Positions 1-6,965 are shown, numbered from the stretch's first letter. The stretch: 7,292 nt of DNA from Candidatus Altarchaeales archaeon (GCA_003663115.1 QMZJ01000064.1:1-7292), one strand, 5' to 3'. Made by a program: numbers and translations. Notes: generated by a model from the sequence alone, not told the origin.

Positions 1-807
1 ACCACATCATCCGCAATGATAGCCCTGATGGGTGCCGGGGACCAGGAATGGGAGGCATTCAAAGGGGTTACATTTCCCAGTTTATATGCCTTGATGGCGA
101 GAAGACATATGGCGGAGTATGGAACGACGATAGAACAGATATCCCAGGTTGCGGTAAAGAGTCATAACAACGCCAGCCTGAATCCATACGCCCAATTTCC
201 ATTTAAGGTGACATTGGAGCAGGTAATGAATTCCCCATTGATTGCCGATCCTTTGAGGTTATTACATTGCTCACCTATAACGGATGGTGCAGCTGCCGTC
301 GTTTTGGCATCCGAAAAAGTAGCAAAGAGGTTGGTTGATGATCCAATCTGGATCATTGGATCTTCTATGGCTACAGATACGATAGCATTGCACGATAGAA
401 AAAGTCTATCGAGGATAGACTCAACGATCATTGCAAGTAAAAAAGCTTATAAAGATGCCAAGATTAAACCCGAGGATATTGACTTTGCCGAGGTTCACGA
501 TTGCTTCTCAATTGCAGAGATTCTGGCAATTGAGGGTTTAGGCTTTTGTAAACCCGGGGAGGGTGGAAAGATAACGGAGGAGGGAGAAACAGAAATAGAC
601 GGAAGAATCCCGATAAATCCATCGGGTGGTTTGAAGGGAAAGGGACACCCGGTAGGAGCGACAGGTATTGCACAGGCTGTTGAGGCCGTCTTACAGTTGA
701 GAGGAAAAGCCGGCAGAAGACAGGTTAAAGACGCTGAAATTGGTTTAATTCATAACCTCGGTGGTTCGGGGGCAACAACGGTAATTAACATATTTGAGAG
801 AGATTAA
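1..807 (+). CDS. Archaeal acetoacetyl-CoA thiolase (acetyl-CoA acetyltransferase), 5'-truncated by the window edge
   Basis: Condenses two acetyl-CoA to acetoacetyl-CoA, the first step of the mevalonate route to archaeal isoprenoid lipids. The frame is open from base 1 (Thr-Thr-Ser-Ser-Ala before the first ATG at 16), so the true start lies outside the window; 268 codons are visible of roughly 390 in the family. The nucleophilic Cys, expected near residue 85, is not in view. Visible signatures are FKGVTFPSLYALMARRHM, SPITDGAAA, VHDCF (His codon 166) and GGLKGKGHPVGATG with the catalytic His at codon 216. The C-terminal HNLGGSG (from codon 251) takes the place of the second catalytic Cys region of bacterial/eukaryotic thiolases, as is usual in archaeal members. 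The stop is one base from the DUF35 gene, the partner seen in archaeal thiolase/HMG-CoA synthase complexes, which favours a biosynthetic role. Sterol-carrier-type or beta-oxidation thiolase is a less likely alternative. Confidence 0.93.
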   Translation, partial: TTSSAMIALMGAGDQEWEAFKGVTFPSLYALMARRHMAEYGTTIEQISQVAVKSHNNASLNPYAQFPFKVTLEQVMNSPLIADPLRLLHCSPITDGAAAVVLASEKVAKRLVDDPIWIIGSSMATDTIALHDRKSLSRIDSTIIASKKAYKDAKIKPEDIDFAEVHDCFSIAEILAIEGLGFCKPGEGGKITEEGETEIDGRIPINPSGGLKGKGHPVGATGIAQAVEAVLQLRGKAGRRQVKDAEIGLIHNLGGSGATTVINIFERD

Positions 808-808
808 A

Positions 809-1210
809 ATGTCCAAGGGTCTTCCATTACACTGGAGGTTAATACCTCAGAGATATAACCTGATCGGAACGGAGTGCCTGAGATGTGGTGAGAAATTCTT
901 CCCGCCAAGACAGCTGTGTCCCAACTGTAGAAGGGCAGGAAAAATAAGGGAGGTAAAGTTCTCCGGTGAGGGCGAGATCTATAGCTATACGATAATTCAT
1001 ACGCCGCCAGAGGGTTTCGAGTTCATGAGACCCTATGCGATGGGGATAATAAAGCTAATAGAGGGTCCCCTTGTAACTGCACAGCTCGTGGATTGTAAGC
1101 CAGAGGATCTCGAGATAGGGAAGAGGGTAGAATCCGTATTTAGAAAGATAATAGCTGACGGAAGCTCCGGAATAATCAGATATGGATACAAATTCAGATT
1201 GAAAGACTAG
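809..1210 (+). CDS. DUF35 Zn-ribbon/OB-fold acyl-CoA-binding protein, thiolase/HMG-CoA synthase partner
   Basis: A 133-residue protein. The N-terminal helix segment (GLPLHWRLIPQRYNLIG) leads into a rubredoxin-like zinc ribbon with Cys23, Cys26, Cys37 and Cys40 (CLRC...CPNC) and then an OB fold (about 45-133). In archaea this family bridges acetoacetyl-CoA thiolase and HMG-CoA synthase and helps hold a shared CoA site, so that acetoacetyl-CoA is passed on directly; the direct adjacency to the thiolase supports that role by inference. The ATG at 809 is chosen over the in-frame TTG at 794 because homologues typically start just before the W-R-x-I-P-Q-R-Y segment and because it leaves a 1-bp gap after the thiolase stop; TTG would force a 14-bp overlap. 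No strong Shine-Dalgarno is seen (only GAGAG), suggesting coupled translation. The stop codon sits in a CTAG shared with the convergent metK gene. Confidence 0.93.
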   Translation: MSKGLPLHWRLIPQRYNLIGTECLRCGEKFFPPRQLCPNCRRAGKIREVKFSGEGEIYSYTIIHTPPEGFEFMRPYAMGIIKLIEGPLVTAQLVDCKPEDLEIGKRVESVFRKIIADGSSGIIRYGYKFRLKD

Positions 1211-2370
1211 AATGTAGTTAATTCCCCCTTTACACACATCTCCGTAATTCTTGTAACATTCTCCAGCCAGTAATCCACTATCCTCCTGACTTTTTTCTTT
1301 AGGCGTTTATCACCGATTATGTGTATAGAAGCGATTAATGGTTGATCTATCGGTTTTCCTATCTGACTGAGCAACTTTACATAGACCTGTTCCGCCCCTT
1401 CCTCGGCTATCTCTTCGGCTATTTTTTTTGATAATAGATTATAGATCTTGCCCACGTGGTTTACTGGATTCTTTCCAGAGCTTGCCTCCAGGGACATCGG
1501 TCTGTATGGTGTTATCAATCCATTAACTCTGTTTCCCCTGCCCACTGAGCCGTCATCACCCTGTTCGGCGCTTATCCCCGTAACGGTAAGATAGATAATG
1601 CCCTTTTCGTAGTCATCGGCGGTATTTATATCGATACTGACGTCCTTGTCGGTTATTTTTGATGCAAAACTGTTTAGTTTGGTATATAATTTATCAATGA
1701 CGGACCTGTAGTGATCCATATCAGAGATATACTTTGAGACCATCGCGCACGCGACCGTAAGTTTAATCTTGTCCCCGTTCCTCAGGCCCATTACCTTCAC
1801 GTCCTCGCCTATCTCCTTAAACCCCAATTTCGAGATATATCTCTCCGTCTCCAAAACCAATCTCTCGGTGGCTGTCATTGGAGCGAAGCCAACACCGAAA
1901 CTCGTGTCATTGGCTCGCGGAATACCCTCCTGCTCGAACACGCCCATTAAATCGGCGGATCCCTGACCCAACATCTGTTCGATCTTCACATGAGAATCTA
2001 CATCTAGGTTTTTAATATTTTTTCTCAGATATTCTCTCGCTGCATTGATCGCTATATCACCAACTGGGATCGTCTCTTTGCCGACCCATGTGGTGGCTCT
2101 CCCCCCCAGCAGGATGTATATCGACTTTTTCACCTCGCCACCACCAAATTCTGGCTCTGCCCGACCACCAACTATCTCAACCTGATCCGTATTGTGGTGA
2201 AGGATTTTCCCGTACCTATCTATATATTCTCTACATAATGTCCTAGAAATCGACTCGGCGATCCCATCACAGAGGGAATCGGGATGTCCTATGCCCTTTC
2301 TTTCAACAAGCTCAATGACCTGCTTCTCCAAGGGAACAACATTGGGGAATTCTATAACTATGTTTCTCAT
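1207..2370 (-). CDS. metK: S-adenosylmethionine synthetase, archaeal type
   Basis: Makes S-adenosylmethionine from methionine and ATP in the cytoplasm, releasing phosphate and pyrophosphate. The 387 residues fit the archaeal family (about 400), which is very divergent from bacterial MetK. Family signatures are visible in order: ERKGIGHPDSLCDGIAE (23-39, with the GHPD motif at 28-31), NTDQVEIVGG (60-69), GGGEVKKSIYILLGGRAT (76-93), GQGSADLMGVFEQ (134-146), NDTSFGVGFAP (153-163), SAEQGDDGSVGRGNRVNG (266-283) and MSLEASSGKNPVNHVGK (from 291). The ATG is embedded in ATGA with the radA stop, so it lies downstream of radA in one transcript and is probably translated by termination-reinitiation; no clear Shine-Dalgarno is present. 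Its 3' end overlaps the convergent DUF35 gene by 4 bp. Archaeal annotations also call this gene mat. Confidence 0.96.
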   Translation of the reverse strand: MRNIVIEFPNVVPLEKQVIELVERKGIGHPDSLCDGIAESISRTLCREYIDRYGKILHHNTDQVEIVGGRAEPEFGGGEVKKSIYILLGGRATTWVGKETIPVGDIAINAAREYLRKNIKNLDVDSHVKIEQMLGQGSADLMGVFEQEGIPRANDTSFGVGFAPMTATERLVLETERYISKLGFKEIGEDVKVMGLRNGDKIKLTVACAMVSKYISDMDHYRSVIDKLYTKLNSFASKITDKDVSIDINTADDYEKGIIYLTVTGISAEQGDDGSVGRGNRVNGLITPYRPMSLEASSGKNPVNHVGKIYNLLSKKIAEEIAEEGAEQVYVKLLSQIGKPIDQPLIASIHIIGDKRLKKKVRRIVDYWLENVTRITEMCVKGELTTF

Positions 2371-3305
2371 TCTACATCCCTTATACCATCTGTAGTAACC
2401 TCAAAGACACACTCTCCCTCGGGTAGGCTCGGAGAGTCGATCAGTCTGGCAATTCTCTTATCTCCCTTCCCCTTCCTCAGATAAATCCTGTAGGTTGCGG
2501 TATGTCCAACGATGTGCCCGCCGATGGGTGTAGTCGGATCGCCGAACACTATATCTGGGCGTGCCATTACCTGATTTGTGACAACAACCGCGATATTATA
2601 GGGATCCGATAATTTTCTCTGTAGGATATGCAAGAGTCGGTTCAATTTCTGCTGTCTCTCGGCCAGTGTCCCCCTGCCAACATATTCCGCTCTAAAATGA
2701 GCAGTTAACGAGTCTACAACAACGAGCCTCGTTCCATACTCGTTCGCCAGTTCTGCCGCCTTCTCCGCCAGTAACATCTGATGATCCGAGTTATACGCTC
2801 TCGCTACATGGATATTTTTTAACGTCTCATTTGGATCCAGACCCAAAGCAGAGGCCATCTGCTGTATCCTCTCCGGGCGGAAGGTATTTTCTGTATCGAT
2901 AAAAATCGCAGTTCCATCCAGACCGCCCTCCTTCTTCGGGAGTTGGACGTTCACGGAGAGCTGATGCCCCAGCTGAGTTTTACCCGATCCAAATTTTCCA
3001 AAGAGCTCCGTTATCGCCTGGGTCTCAATGCCACCACCTAAGAGAGCATCTAATTCTTTACTATTGGTAGAGAGCTTCCCAACCAGCTTCCTCTTCTTGA
3101 GAACATCCAGGCCACTTTCAAAGCCCATGCCCCCAACGGCCTCCTTTGCTGCATTTACTATCTTTATCGCAGAGCTCTCACCAAGACCAACGTCCTTCAA
3201 TTCACCTATGGATGCCGCCGCAATAGCCTCAACGGTGGAATAGCCAGAATCCCTCAATTTCTCAGCAATCGACTTTCCAATGCCCGGCAATTCCTCGATT
3301 TCCAT
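2367..3305 (-). CDS. radA: DNA repair and recombination protein RadA
   Basis: Archaeal RecA/Rad51 orthologue that polymerises on single-stranded DNA and carries out ATP-dependent strand exchange. The 312 residues comprise an N-terminal helix-hairpin-helix domain (LPGIGKSIAEKLRDSGYSTV, residues 6-25, and the LKDVGLGESSAIKIV segment), a linker with the polymerisation-type Phe at 62 (GFESG), and the RecA core. The Walker A is GKFGSGKT (103-110), where most family members have GEFGSGKT. IDTENTFRPERI (136-147) carries the catalytic Glu139. Further signatures are VARAYNSDHQ (167-176), Walker B RLVVVDS (193-199), AEYVGRGTLAERQQKLNRLLH, the L2-proximal VVTNQV, and GGHIVGHTATYRIYLRKGKGDKRIARLIDSP. It is slightly shorter than many RadA proteins (320-350) but complete, with no intein. 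RadB is excluded because the helix-hairpin-helix domain is present. The TGA overlaps the metK ATG. Confidence 0.97.
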   Translation of the reverse strand: MEIEELPGIGKSIAEKLRDSGYSTVEAIAAASIGELKDVGLGESSAIKIVNAAKEAVGGMGFESGLDVLKKRKLVGKLSTNSKELDALLGGGIETQAITELFGKFGSGKTQLGHQLSVNVQLPKKEGGLDGTAIFIDTENTFRPERIQQMASALGLDPNETLKNIHVARAYNSDHQMLLAEKAAELANEYGTRLVVVDSLTAHFRAEYVGRGTLAERQQKLNRLLHILQRKLSDPYNIAVVVTNQVMARPDIVFGDPTTPIGGHIVGHTATYRIYLRKGKGDKRIARLIDSPSLPEGECVFEVTTDGIRDVE

Positions 3306-3332
3306 TTTAAAACATAGTATGTATTGGAGTAG

Positions 3333-3342
3333 ATAATTAAAA
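3333..3342 (-). promoter_or_regulatory. Candidate TATA box for radA-metK
   Basis: In the 72-bp gap between the lon stop and the radA ATG, the minus strand reads TTTTAATTAT about 32 bp upstream of the ATG. That would place transcription start only a few bases before the start codon. A second TATA-like box, TATAAATA (3371-3364), lies about 63 bp upstream and would give a leader of around 35 nt. I see no Shine-Dalgarno in the gap. The choice between the two boxes is inference. Confidence 0.4.
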
Positions 3343-3377
3343 GCTGAGGTTAAAGTTTAGATTTATTTATAGATAAA

Positions 3378-5315
3378 TCAACCAGTGATCTTACTCATCT
3401 GTTCAATTACCTCTTCACCGCCTATTAAAGAATTCGTCAATACATCCAGTATTGTCTCTGCCGTTATAATTTCGATTTTACCTTCATACCTTTTCTCCAG
3501 TAAAACGTCTTTTTCATTACCCTTTGGGATTATGACCCTCTTTAATCCGGCATCTATCGCAGCCTCTATCTTCTGAGTAATACCCCCAACCGGTAGGACC
3601 TCCCCCCTCACGGTCAAAGAGCCCGTCATGGCAACGGATTGATCAATCTTCACATTCTTAAATGCAGAAATGACCGCTACCGCAACTGAAACACTTGCTG
3701 AATCCCCCTCTACCCCCTCGTAGGTCTGTAGAAATTGAACGAAGATATCATATTTTTCTTTAATATCCTCTCCATATATCTTCATTATAACCGCGGCAAC
3801 ATTCTGTACAGCCTCCTTTGCTATTTCCCCGAGCTTTCCCGTGGCTATGATCTCCGATTTCTTTCCCCCGGGGGCTACCTCCGCCTCTATCGGTAAGATC
3901 GTCCCTCCGTCCCCCAGGACCGCCAAGCCGTTCACCCGTCCGATCCTGCCCCCCTCGGTAATCAGAACATTGTACTCCTTCTTTCTATCCAGGTAAATGT
4001 CTCCGATCTGCTGCTCCAGGGTTCTTGCGGCCTTTTTACCCTCTAATACATCCTCTGCCGTTACATATTTTTTCTTTTTTTCCCTCGCTATGTCCCCGGC
4101 TGCCCTGATTAAACCGCCGAGCTCTCTGAAGCGGAGGGTCATCTTGCCCCTCATCCCCGCCTTTCTCTTGGCCTCTCTGATTATCTCTTCTACTGCATCC
4201 CTCGTGAAGTGTGGGATCTTCTTATCCTTTGATACCTCCTGGGCTATGAATTGAACCAATTTTTTCCTATACTCTTCCGAATCATTTGTCATGTCATCCA
4301 TATATATTTCGTAACCGTAACCCCTGATTCTGGAGCGGAGAGCTGGATGCATCTGCTGAATATCGTTTATGTTTCCGGATGCAACCAAGATGAAATCACA
4401 GGGAACTGGATCCGTCATAACCATGGCCCCGGAACTCATCTCGCTCCTTCCCGTAATCGGCAGTTGCTTTTCCTGTAACGCGGTTAATAGATCCTGTTGT
4501 GACCTTCCGAGGGTCGAGATCTCATCTATGAAAAGAACCCCCTTGTTTGCCTTATGAATTAAACCCGAGACAACCCTGAGATGTGCCGGGGTTCCAAGTC
4601 CTCCACTCTGTAAAGGGTCGTGCTTAACATCTCCAAGCAAGGCTCCGGCGTGCGCACCGGTTCCATCGTAGAAGGGTGCGCTCTTTCTGGTCGCGTTATC
4701 AACCAGTAACTTGGGTATATCCGTCTTTGTCCCACCCATCATCATAAGTCTCAGGTTCAAACCAAACAAGAAAAACAAAAGAATTCCAAATCCTATTAGC
4801 GCCGCTGCAACTATGCCATCGATTAGATCAATCATGTGGAGACCAACGGCACTCAGAACAATGATAAATGGTAAGATCAATTGATTGTCCCTCGCTCCCG
4901 ACAGTTGGCCCTTCTTTTCCCTCTCCCTCTTGAGGATCTTTATTCCCTCACCCGCAGGGACCGTTTTAATTTTAGGATTATTTTCGTCCTCTGGATTGGG
5001 ATATGCGAAAATATCTACCAGGTCTTCGGGGGGTAGTAGCTCCGCCATCGCCATAGCGAGCATACTCTTCCCAGTTCCCGGCTCTCCGATCAAGAGGATA
5101 TTTCTCCTTTGTTTTGCCGCCTTCCTTACCAGGTCTACGGCCTTATCCTGCCCAATAACCTGATCTATCAACTTCTCTGGAACCTCGATCTGCTCTGTAG
5201 TTTCAAAATCTCTCCAGGACCTCATTTCCGATACCTTAATCTTTTTCATCCTGGCTTCCTCTTTCTTATCTTTATCTCTCTTTTTCCCGAGGTTATTCGT
5301 AGGATGTTGTTTCAT
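3378..5315 (-). CDS. lon: Membrane-anchored archaeal Lon protease (LonB, S16 family)
   Basis: ATP-dependent membrane protease that degrades misfolded or regulatory proteins. The 645 residues start with a Lys-rich leader (about 1-30). The AAA+ module has Walker A GEPGTGKS (77-84), Walker B VLFIDE (260-265), sensor-1 Asn315 and arginine-finger region RSRIRGYGYE (327-336). Between Walker A and B are two hydrophobic helices, about 146-162 and 167-186, the membrane anchor typical of archaeal LonB. The C-terminal protease domain carries catalytic Ser539 (EGVEGDSASVS) and Lys582 (GGITQKIEAA), 43 residues apart as expected for this Ser-Lys dyad. The bacterial LonA substrate-binding N-domain is absent. 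Start choice is uncertain: M1 (5315) has a TATA-like box about 26 bp upstream, suiting a leaderless message, whereas M23 (5249, 623 aa) is preceded by GAGG with an 8-nt spacer. It lies 72 bp from radA and 129 bp from kae1, so it probably has its own promoter. Confidence 0.96.
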   Translation of the reverse strand: MKQHPTNNLGKKRDKDKKEEARMKKIKVSEMRSWRDFETTEQIEVPEKLIDQVIGQDKAVDLVRKAAKQRRNILLIGEPGTGKSMLAMAMAELLPPEDLVDIFAYPNPEDENNPKIKTVPAGEGIKILKREREKKGQLSGARDNQLILPFIIVLSAVGLHMIDLIDGIVAAALIGFGILLFFLFGLNLRLMMMGGTKTDIPKLLVDNATRKSAPFYDGTGAHAGALLGDVKHDPLQSGGLGTPAHLRVVSGLIHKANKGVLFIDEISTLGRSQQDLLTALQEKQLPITGRSEMSSGAMVMTDPVPCDFILVASGNINDIQQMHPALRSRIRGYGYEIYMDDMTNDSEEYRKKLVQFIAQEVSKDKKIPHFTRDAVEEIIREAKRKAGMRGKMTLRFRELGGLIRAAGDIAREKKKKYVTAEDVLEGKKAARTLEQQIGDIYLDRKKEYNVLITEGGRIGRVNGLAVLGDGGTILPIEAEVAPGGKKSEIIATGKLGEIAKEAVQNVAAVIMKIYGEDIKEKYDIFVQFLQTYEGVEGDSASVSVAVAVISAFKNVKIDQSVAMTGSLTVRGEVLPVGGITQKIEAAIDAGLKRVIIPKGNEKDVLLEKRYEGKIEIITAETILDVLTNSLIGGEEVIEQMSKITG

Positions 5316-5336
5316 TATTATTTCATTTACTCAGAA

Positions 5337-5345
5337 GATATAGAA
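5337..5345 (-). promoter_or_regulatory. Candidate TATA box for lon
   Basis: The minus strand reads TTCTATATC centred about 26 bp before the ATG at 5315, which is the usual archaeal TATA-to-start distance, so the first transcribed base could be the A of the start codon. Other AT-rich stretches occur further upstream (for example around the AATTAATT palindrome at 5372-5379), so the assignment is tentative. Confidence 0.35.
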
Positions 5346-5363
5346 CGTGAATGCCGATTCTCG

Positions 5364-5384
5364 ATTAATAGAATTAATTAATAG
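5364..5384. repeat. Short direct repeat ATTAATAG x2 upstream of lon
   Basis: Two exact copies of ATTAATAG on the + strand (5364-5371 and 5377-5384), 13 bp apart, bracket the palindrome AATTAATT (5372-5379). They sit just upstream of the proposed lon TATA box. In such AT-rich DNA this could arise by chance. Confidence 0.3.
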
Positions 5385-5388
5385 ACTT

Positions 5389-5419
5389 ATTATGTAAATA
5401 ATAAATAATTATGTAAATA
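5389..5419. repeat. 12-bp direct repeat in the lon upstream region
   Basis: Two exact copies of ATTATGTAAATA (5389-5400 and 5408-5419, + strand) begin 19 bp apart, close to two helical turns. They lie about 75-105 bp upstream of the lon ATG and 25-55 bp past the kae1 stop. The spacing would place two protein-binding sites on the same face of the DNA, so a regulator site for lon is possible. The AT-rich background lowers confidence. No coding sequence is seen in this 129-bp gap. Confidence 0.4.
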
Positions 5420-5444
5420 TATGGCACCAAAACTTAAATATCGC

Positions 5445-6416
5445 TCACCGCCATTCTATTTCTACCTCATCGGTTCTGAACCTCTGTTTTACCTCCGTGT
5501 CGTTTATATTTTGCCTAATACCCGATTCGTGCATTAATAGGCCCAATAGAGCTATCATAACGCCATTGTCATTACAATAATTCTTTGGAACACCAAATCT
5601 GGCTTTATGCTCTGCCGACATCACCCTCAGCATCTCTTGGAGTCTCAGGTTGTTGCCAACACCCCCAGTCAGGAGAACCTCCTCAGCCTTCAGGTGTGCG
5701 AGGGCCCTCTCCGTTACCTCCGTGAGCATCGCAAATGCAGTCTCCTGAATTGAGAAACAGATATCCTCCAATGAATTATTCCTGGATTTCTGAATTGCAC
5801 TCGTCAATAAACCAGAGAAGGATAGATCCGTACCCTTAACCACGTAGGGCAGCTCTATATATCTCCTTCCATTTCTTGCGAGTCTCTCTATCCTGGGGCC
5901 GGCCGGATGCTTGAGCCCGATTTCTCTGCCAAATTTGTCCAGCATATTCCCTATCCCTATGTCGAGGGTCTCTCCAAATACTCTGTAATATTTATCCTTT
6001 AATTTCAGGATCTGTGTATTCCCCCCGGAAACGTACAAAATTAGTGGATCCCTTAATTTGCACAGCTCTCTTCCTATTTCGATGTGGGCAACGCAATGAT
6101 TAACGCCCAAGATCGGGATTTTATAGTGCAGGGACAGGGTCCTGGCTGCAGTAGCCACGGTTCTGAGACAGGGGCCCATCCCGGGTCCCTGGGAGAATGA
6201 GATTAGATCGATATCTCCAAAATTCAGTCCCGCTTCCTCTAACGCAGAATCTATAGCAGAATCCATGTTCTCAGACATAAATTGAGATGCCTCTCTCGGA
6301 TGAATGCCCCCGGTCGGTTGATATATCTTCCTTATATCAGCCAATATCTCATGATTTGAATTCAGAATTCCGATTCCGAGAGTATGCGCAGTACCCTCAA
6401 TTCCCAGGGCAATCAT
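5445..6416 (-). CDS. kae1: KEOPS subunit Kae1, tRNA N6-threonylcarbamoyladenosine (t6A37) synthase
   Basis: Catalytic subunit of KEOPS, which transfers the threonylcarbamoyl group from threonylcarbamoyl-AMP to A37 of ANN-decoding tRNAs. The 323 residues form a complete ASKHA-fold protein of the TsaD/Kae1/Qri7 family. MIALGIEGTAHT is the N-terminal phosphate-loop strand. The metal ligands are His107 and His111 (NHCVAHIE) and Asp283 (CNDNG). Nucleotide-site motifs are SGGNTQIL (130-137), DIGIGNMLDKFGREIGL (152-168), HPAGPRIE (170-177), DLSFSG (197-202) and LLTGGVGNN (248-256). The protein ends after the usual E-V-E-x-x-W-R tail, so there is no Bud32 kinase fusion of the kind found in several methanogens, halophiles and Thermoplasma; bud32 must be elsewhere. 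The ATG at 6416 fits the family N-terminus. Divergent from endA across 36 bp, making a small tRNA-maturation locus. Confidence 0.97.
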   Translation of the reverse strand: MIALGIEGTAHTLGIGILNSNHEILADIRKIYQPTGGIHPREASQFMSENMDSAIDSALEEAGLNFGDIDLISFSQGPGMGPCLRTVATAARTLSLHYKIPILGVNHCVAHIEIGRELCKLRDPLILYVSGGNTQILKLKDKYYRVFGETLDIGIGNMLDKFGREIGLKHPAGPRIERLARNGRRYIELPYVVKGTDLSFSGLLTSAIQKSRNNSLEDICFSIQETAFAMLTEVTERALAHLKAEEVLLTGGVGNNLRLQEMLRVMSAEHKARFGVPKNYCNDNGVMIALLGLLMHESGIRQNINDTEVKQRFRTDEVEIEWR

Positions 6417-6420
6417 CTTG

Positions 6421-6430
6421 TTTTAAATTA
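6421..6430 (+). promoter_or_regulatory. Candidate TATA box for endA
   Basis: TTTTAAATTA is centred about 27 bp before the endA ATG at 6453, the normal archaeal TATA-to-start distance. No Shine-Dalgarno is seen upstream of that ATG, so a leaderless endA message is the simplest reading. Confidence 0.45.
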
Positions 6431-6444
6431 TCTTAAACGAATAT

Positions 6445-6451
6445 CTATAAA
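6445..6451 (-). promoter_or_regulatory. Candidate TATA box for kae1
   Basis: The minus strand reads TTTATAG, about 32 bp before the kae1 ATG at 6416, which would give a leader of only about 6 nt. The box abuts the endA start codon on the other strand, so the two divergent promoters are interlocked within 36 bp. Confidence 0.45.
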
Positions 6452-6452
6452 A

Positions 6453-6965
6453 ATGGGCACTGGGATACTGTCTGGAACGAAGGTTCTCGTTGTAGAGAGT
6501 GATCTGAAGTCCTTTCTACGAGAGAAGGGATTTGGCGAGGAACGTGGAAAAAGACAGGAATTATCATTAATTGAGGCCCTATTCCTGGTTGAGAATGGAA
6601 AGATGAGGGTAGTTGATGGGGAAAGGAATCTAGACTTTGACGATCTATTGAAAATCGGAAATAGAGTGGAAGAAAACTTCTATTCAAAGTATCTGGTCTA
6701 TAGTGATCTGAGGACAAGGGGTTTGCTGGTCAGAACCGGATTGAAGTTTGGTTCAGATTTCAGAGTTTATGAGAGGGGAAAGAAGATAAAAGTGAGTCAT
6801 TCCAGATATCTGGTGCACGTCGTTCCAGAGGAATACACGTGCTCATTCCCGGAGCTCGTCAGGGCAATAAGATTGTCTCAGAACGTAAACAAGCTGATGA
6901 TTTACGCAATAGTGGATGAGGAGGGAGATGTCACATATTATCAGATAGACAGGGTCAAGCTATAA
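6453..6965 (+). CDS. endA: tRNA-splicing endonuclease EndA (short, homotetramer-type)
   Basis: Cuts the bulge-helix-bulge motif at exon-intron junctions of archaeal pre-tRNA and pre-rRNA. The 170 residues match the short archaeal class (M. jannaschii, 179 aa) that works as a homotetramer, not the roughly 300-residue fused homodimer class. The N-terminal domain (about 1-80) contains GILSGTKVLVVE and the LSLIEALFLVENGKMRV segment. The C-terminal nuclease domain has YLVYSDLRTRGLLVRTGLKFG (80-100), then the catalytic triad Tyr106 (DFRVYE), His116 (VSHSRYLVHV) and Lys147 (NVNKLMIYAIVD). The spacing of 10 and 31 residues equals that of the M. jannaschii triad Y115/H125/K156. The frame is open further upstream to 6384, but that would run into kae1; the ATG at 6453 matches the family N-terminus. 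The gene is followed by an oligo-T-containing AT-rich stretch and then the hairpin-rich region. Confidence 0.96.
   Translation: MGTGILSGTKVLVVESDLKSFLREKGFGEERGKRQELSLIEALFLVENGKMRVVDGERNLDFDDLLKIGNRVEENFYSKYLVYSDLRTRGLLVRTGLKFGSDFRVYERGKKIKVSHSRYLVHVVPEEYTCSFPELVRAIRLSQNVNKLMIYAIVDEEGDVTYYQIDRVKL

Noticed and set aside
464..673. Pro/Leu/Ser-rich open frame on the minus strand within the thiolase gene
   Set aside because: Composition is that of an antisense shadow, and the + strand holds conserved thiolase motifs throughout.
4885..5163. Hydrophobic open frame on the + strand inside lon
   Set aside because: It is antisense to the conserved Walker A and linker part of lon, has no recognisable family features, and its hydrophobicity follows from the complementary codons.
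5445..6416. Kae1-Bud32 fusion
   Set aside because: The frame stops right after the Kae1 C-terminal W-R and no kinase motifs occur downstream before lon.
6384..6452. Upstream extension of endA
   Set aside because: It would start inside kae1 and adds residues that do not resemble the EndA N-terminus; ATG 6453 fits the family and the promoter position.
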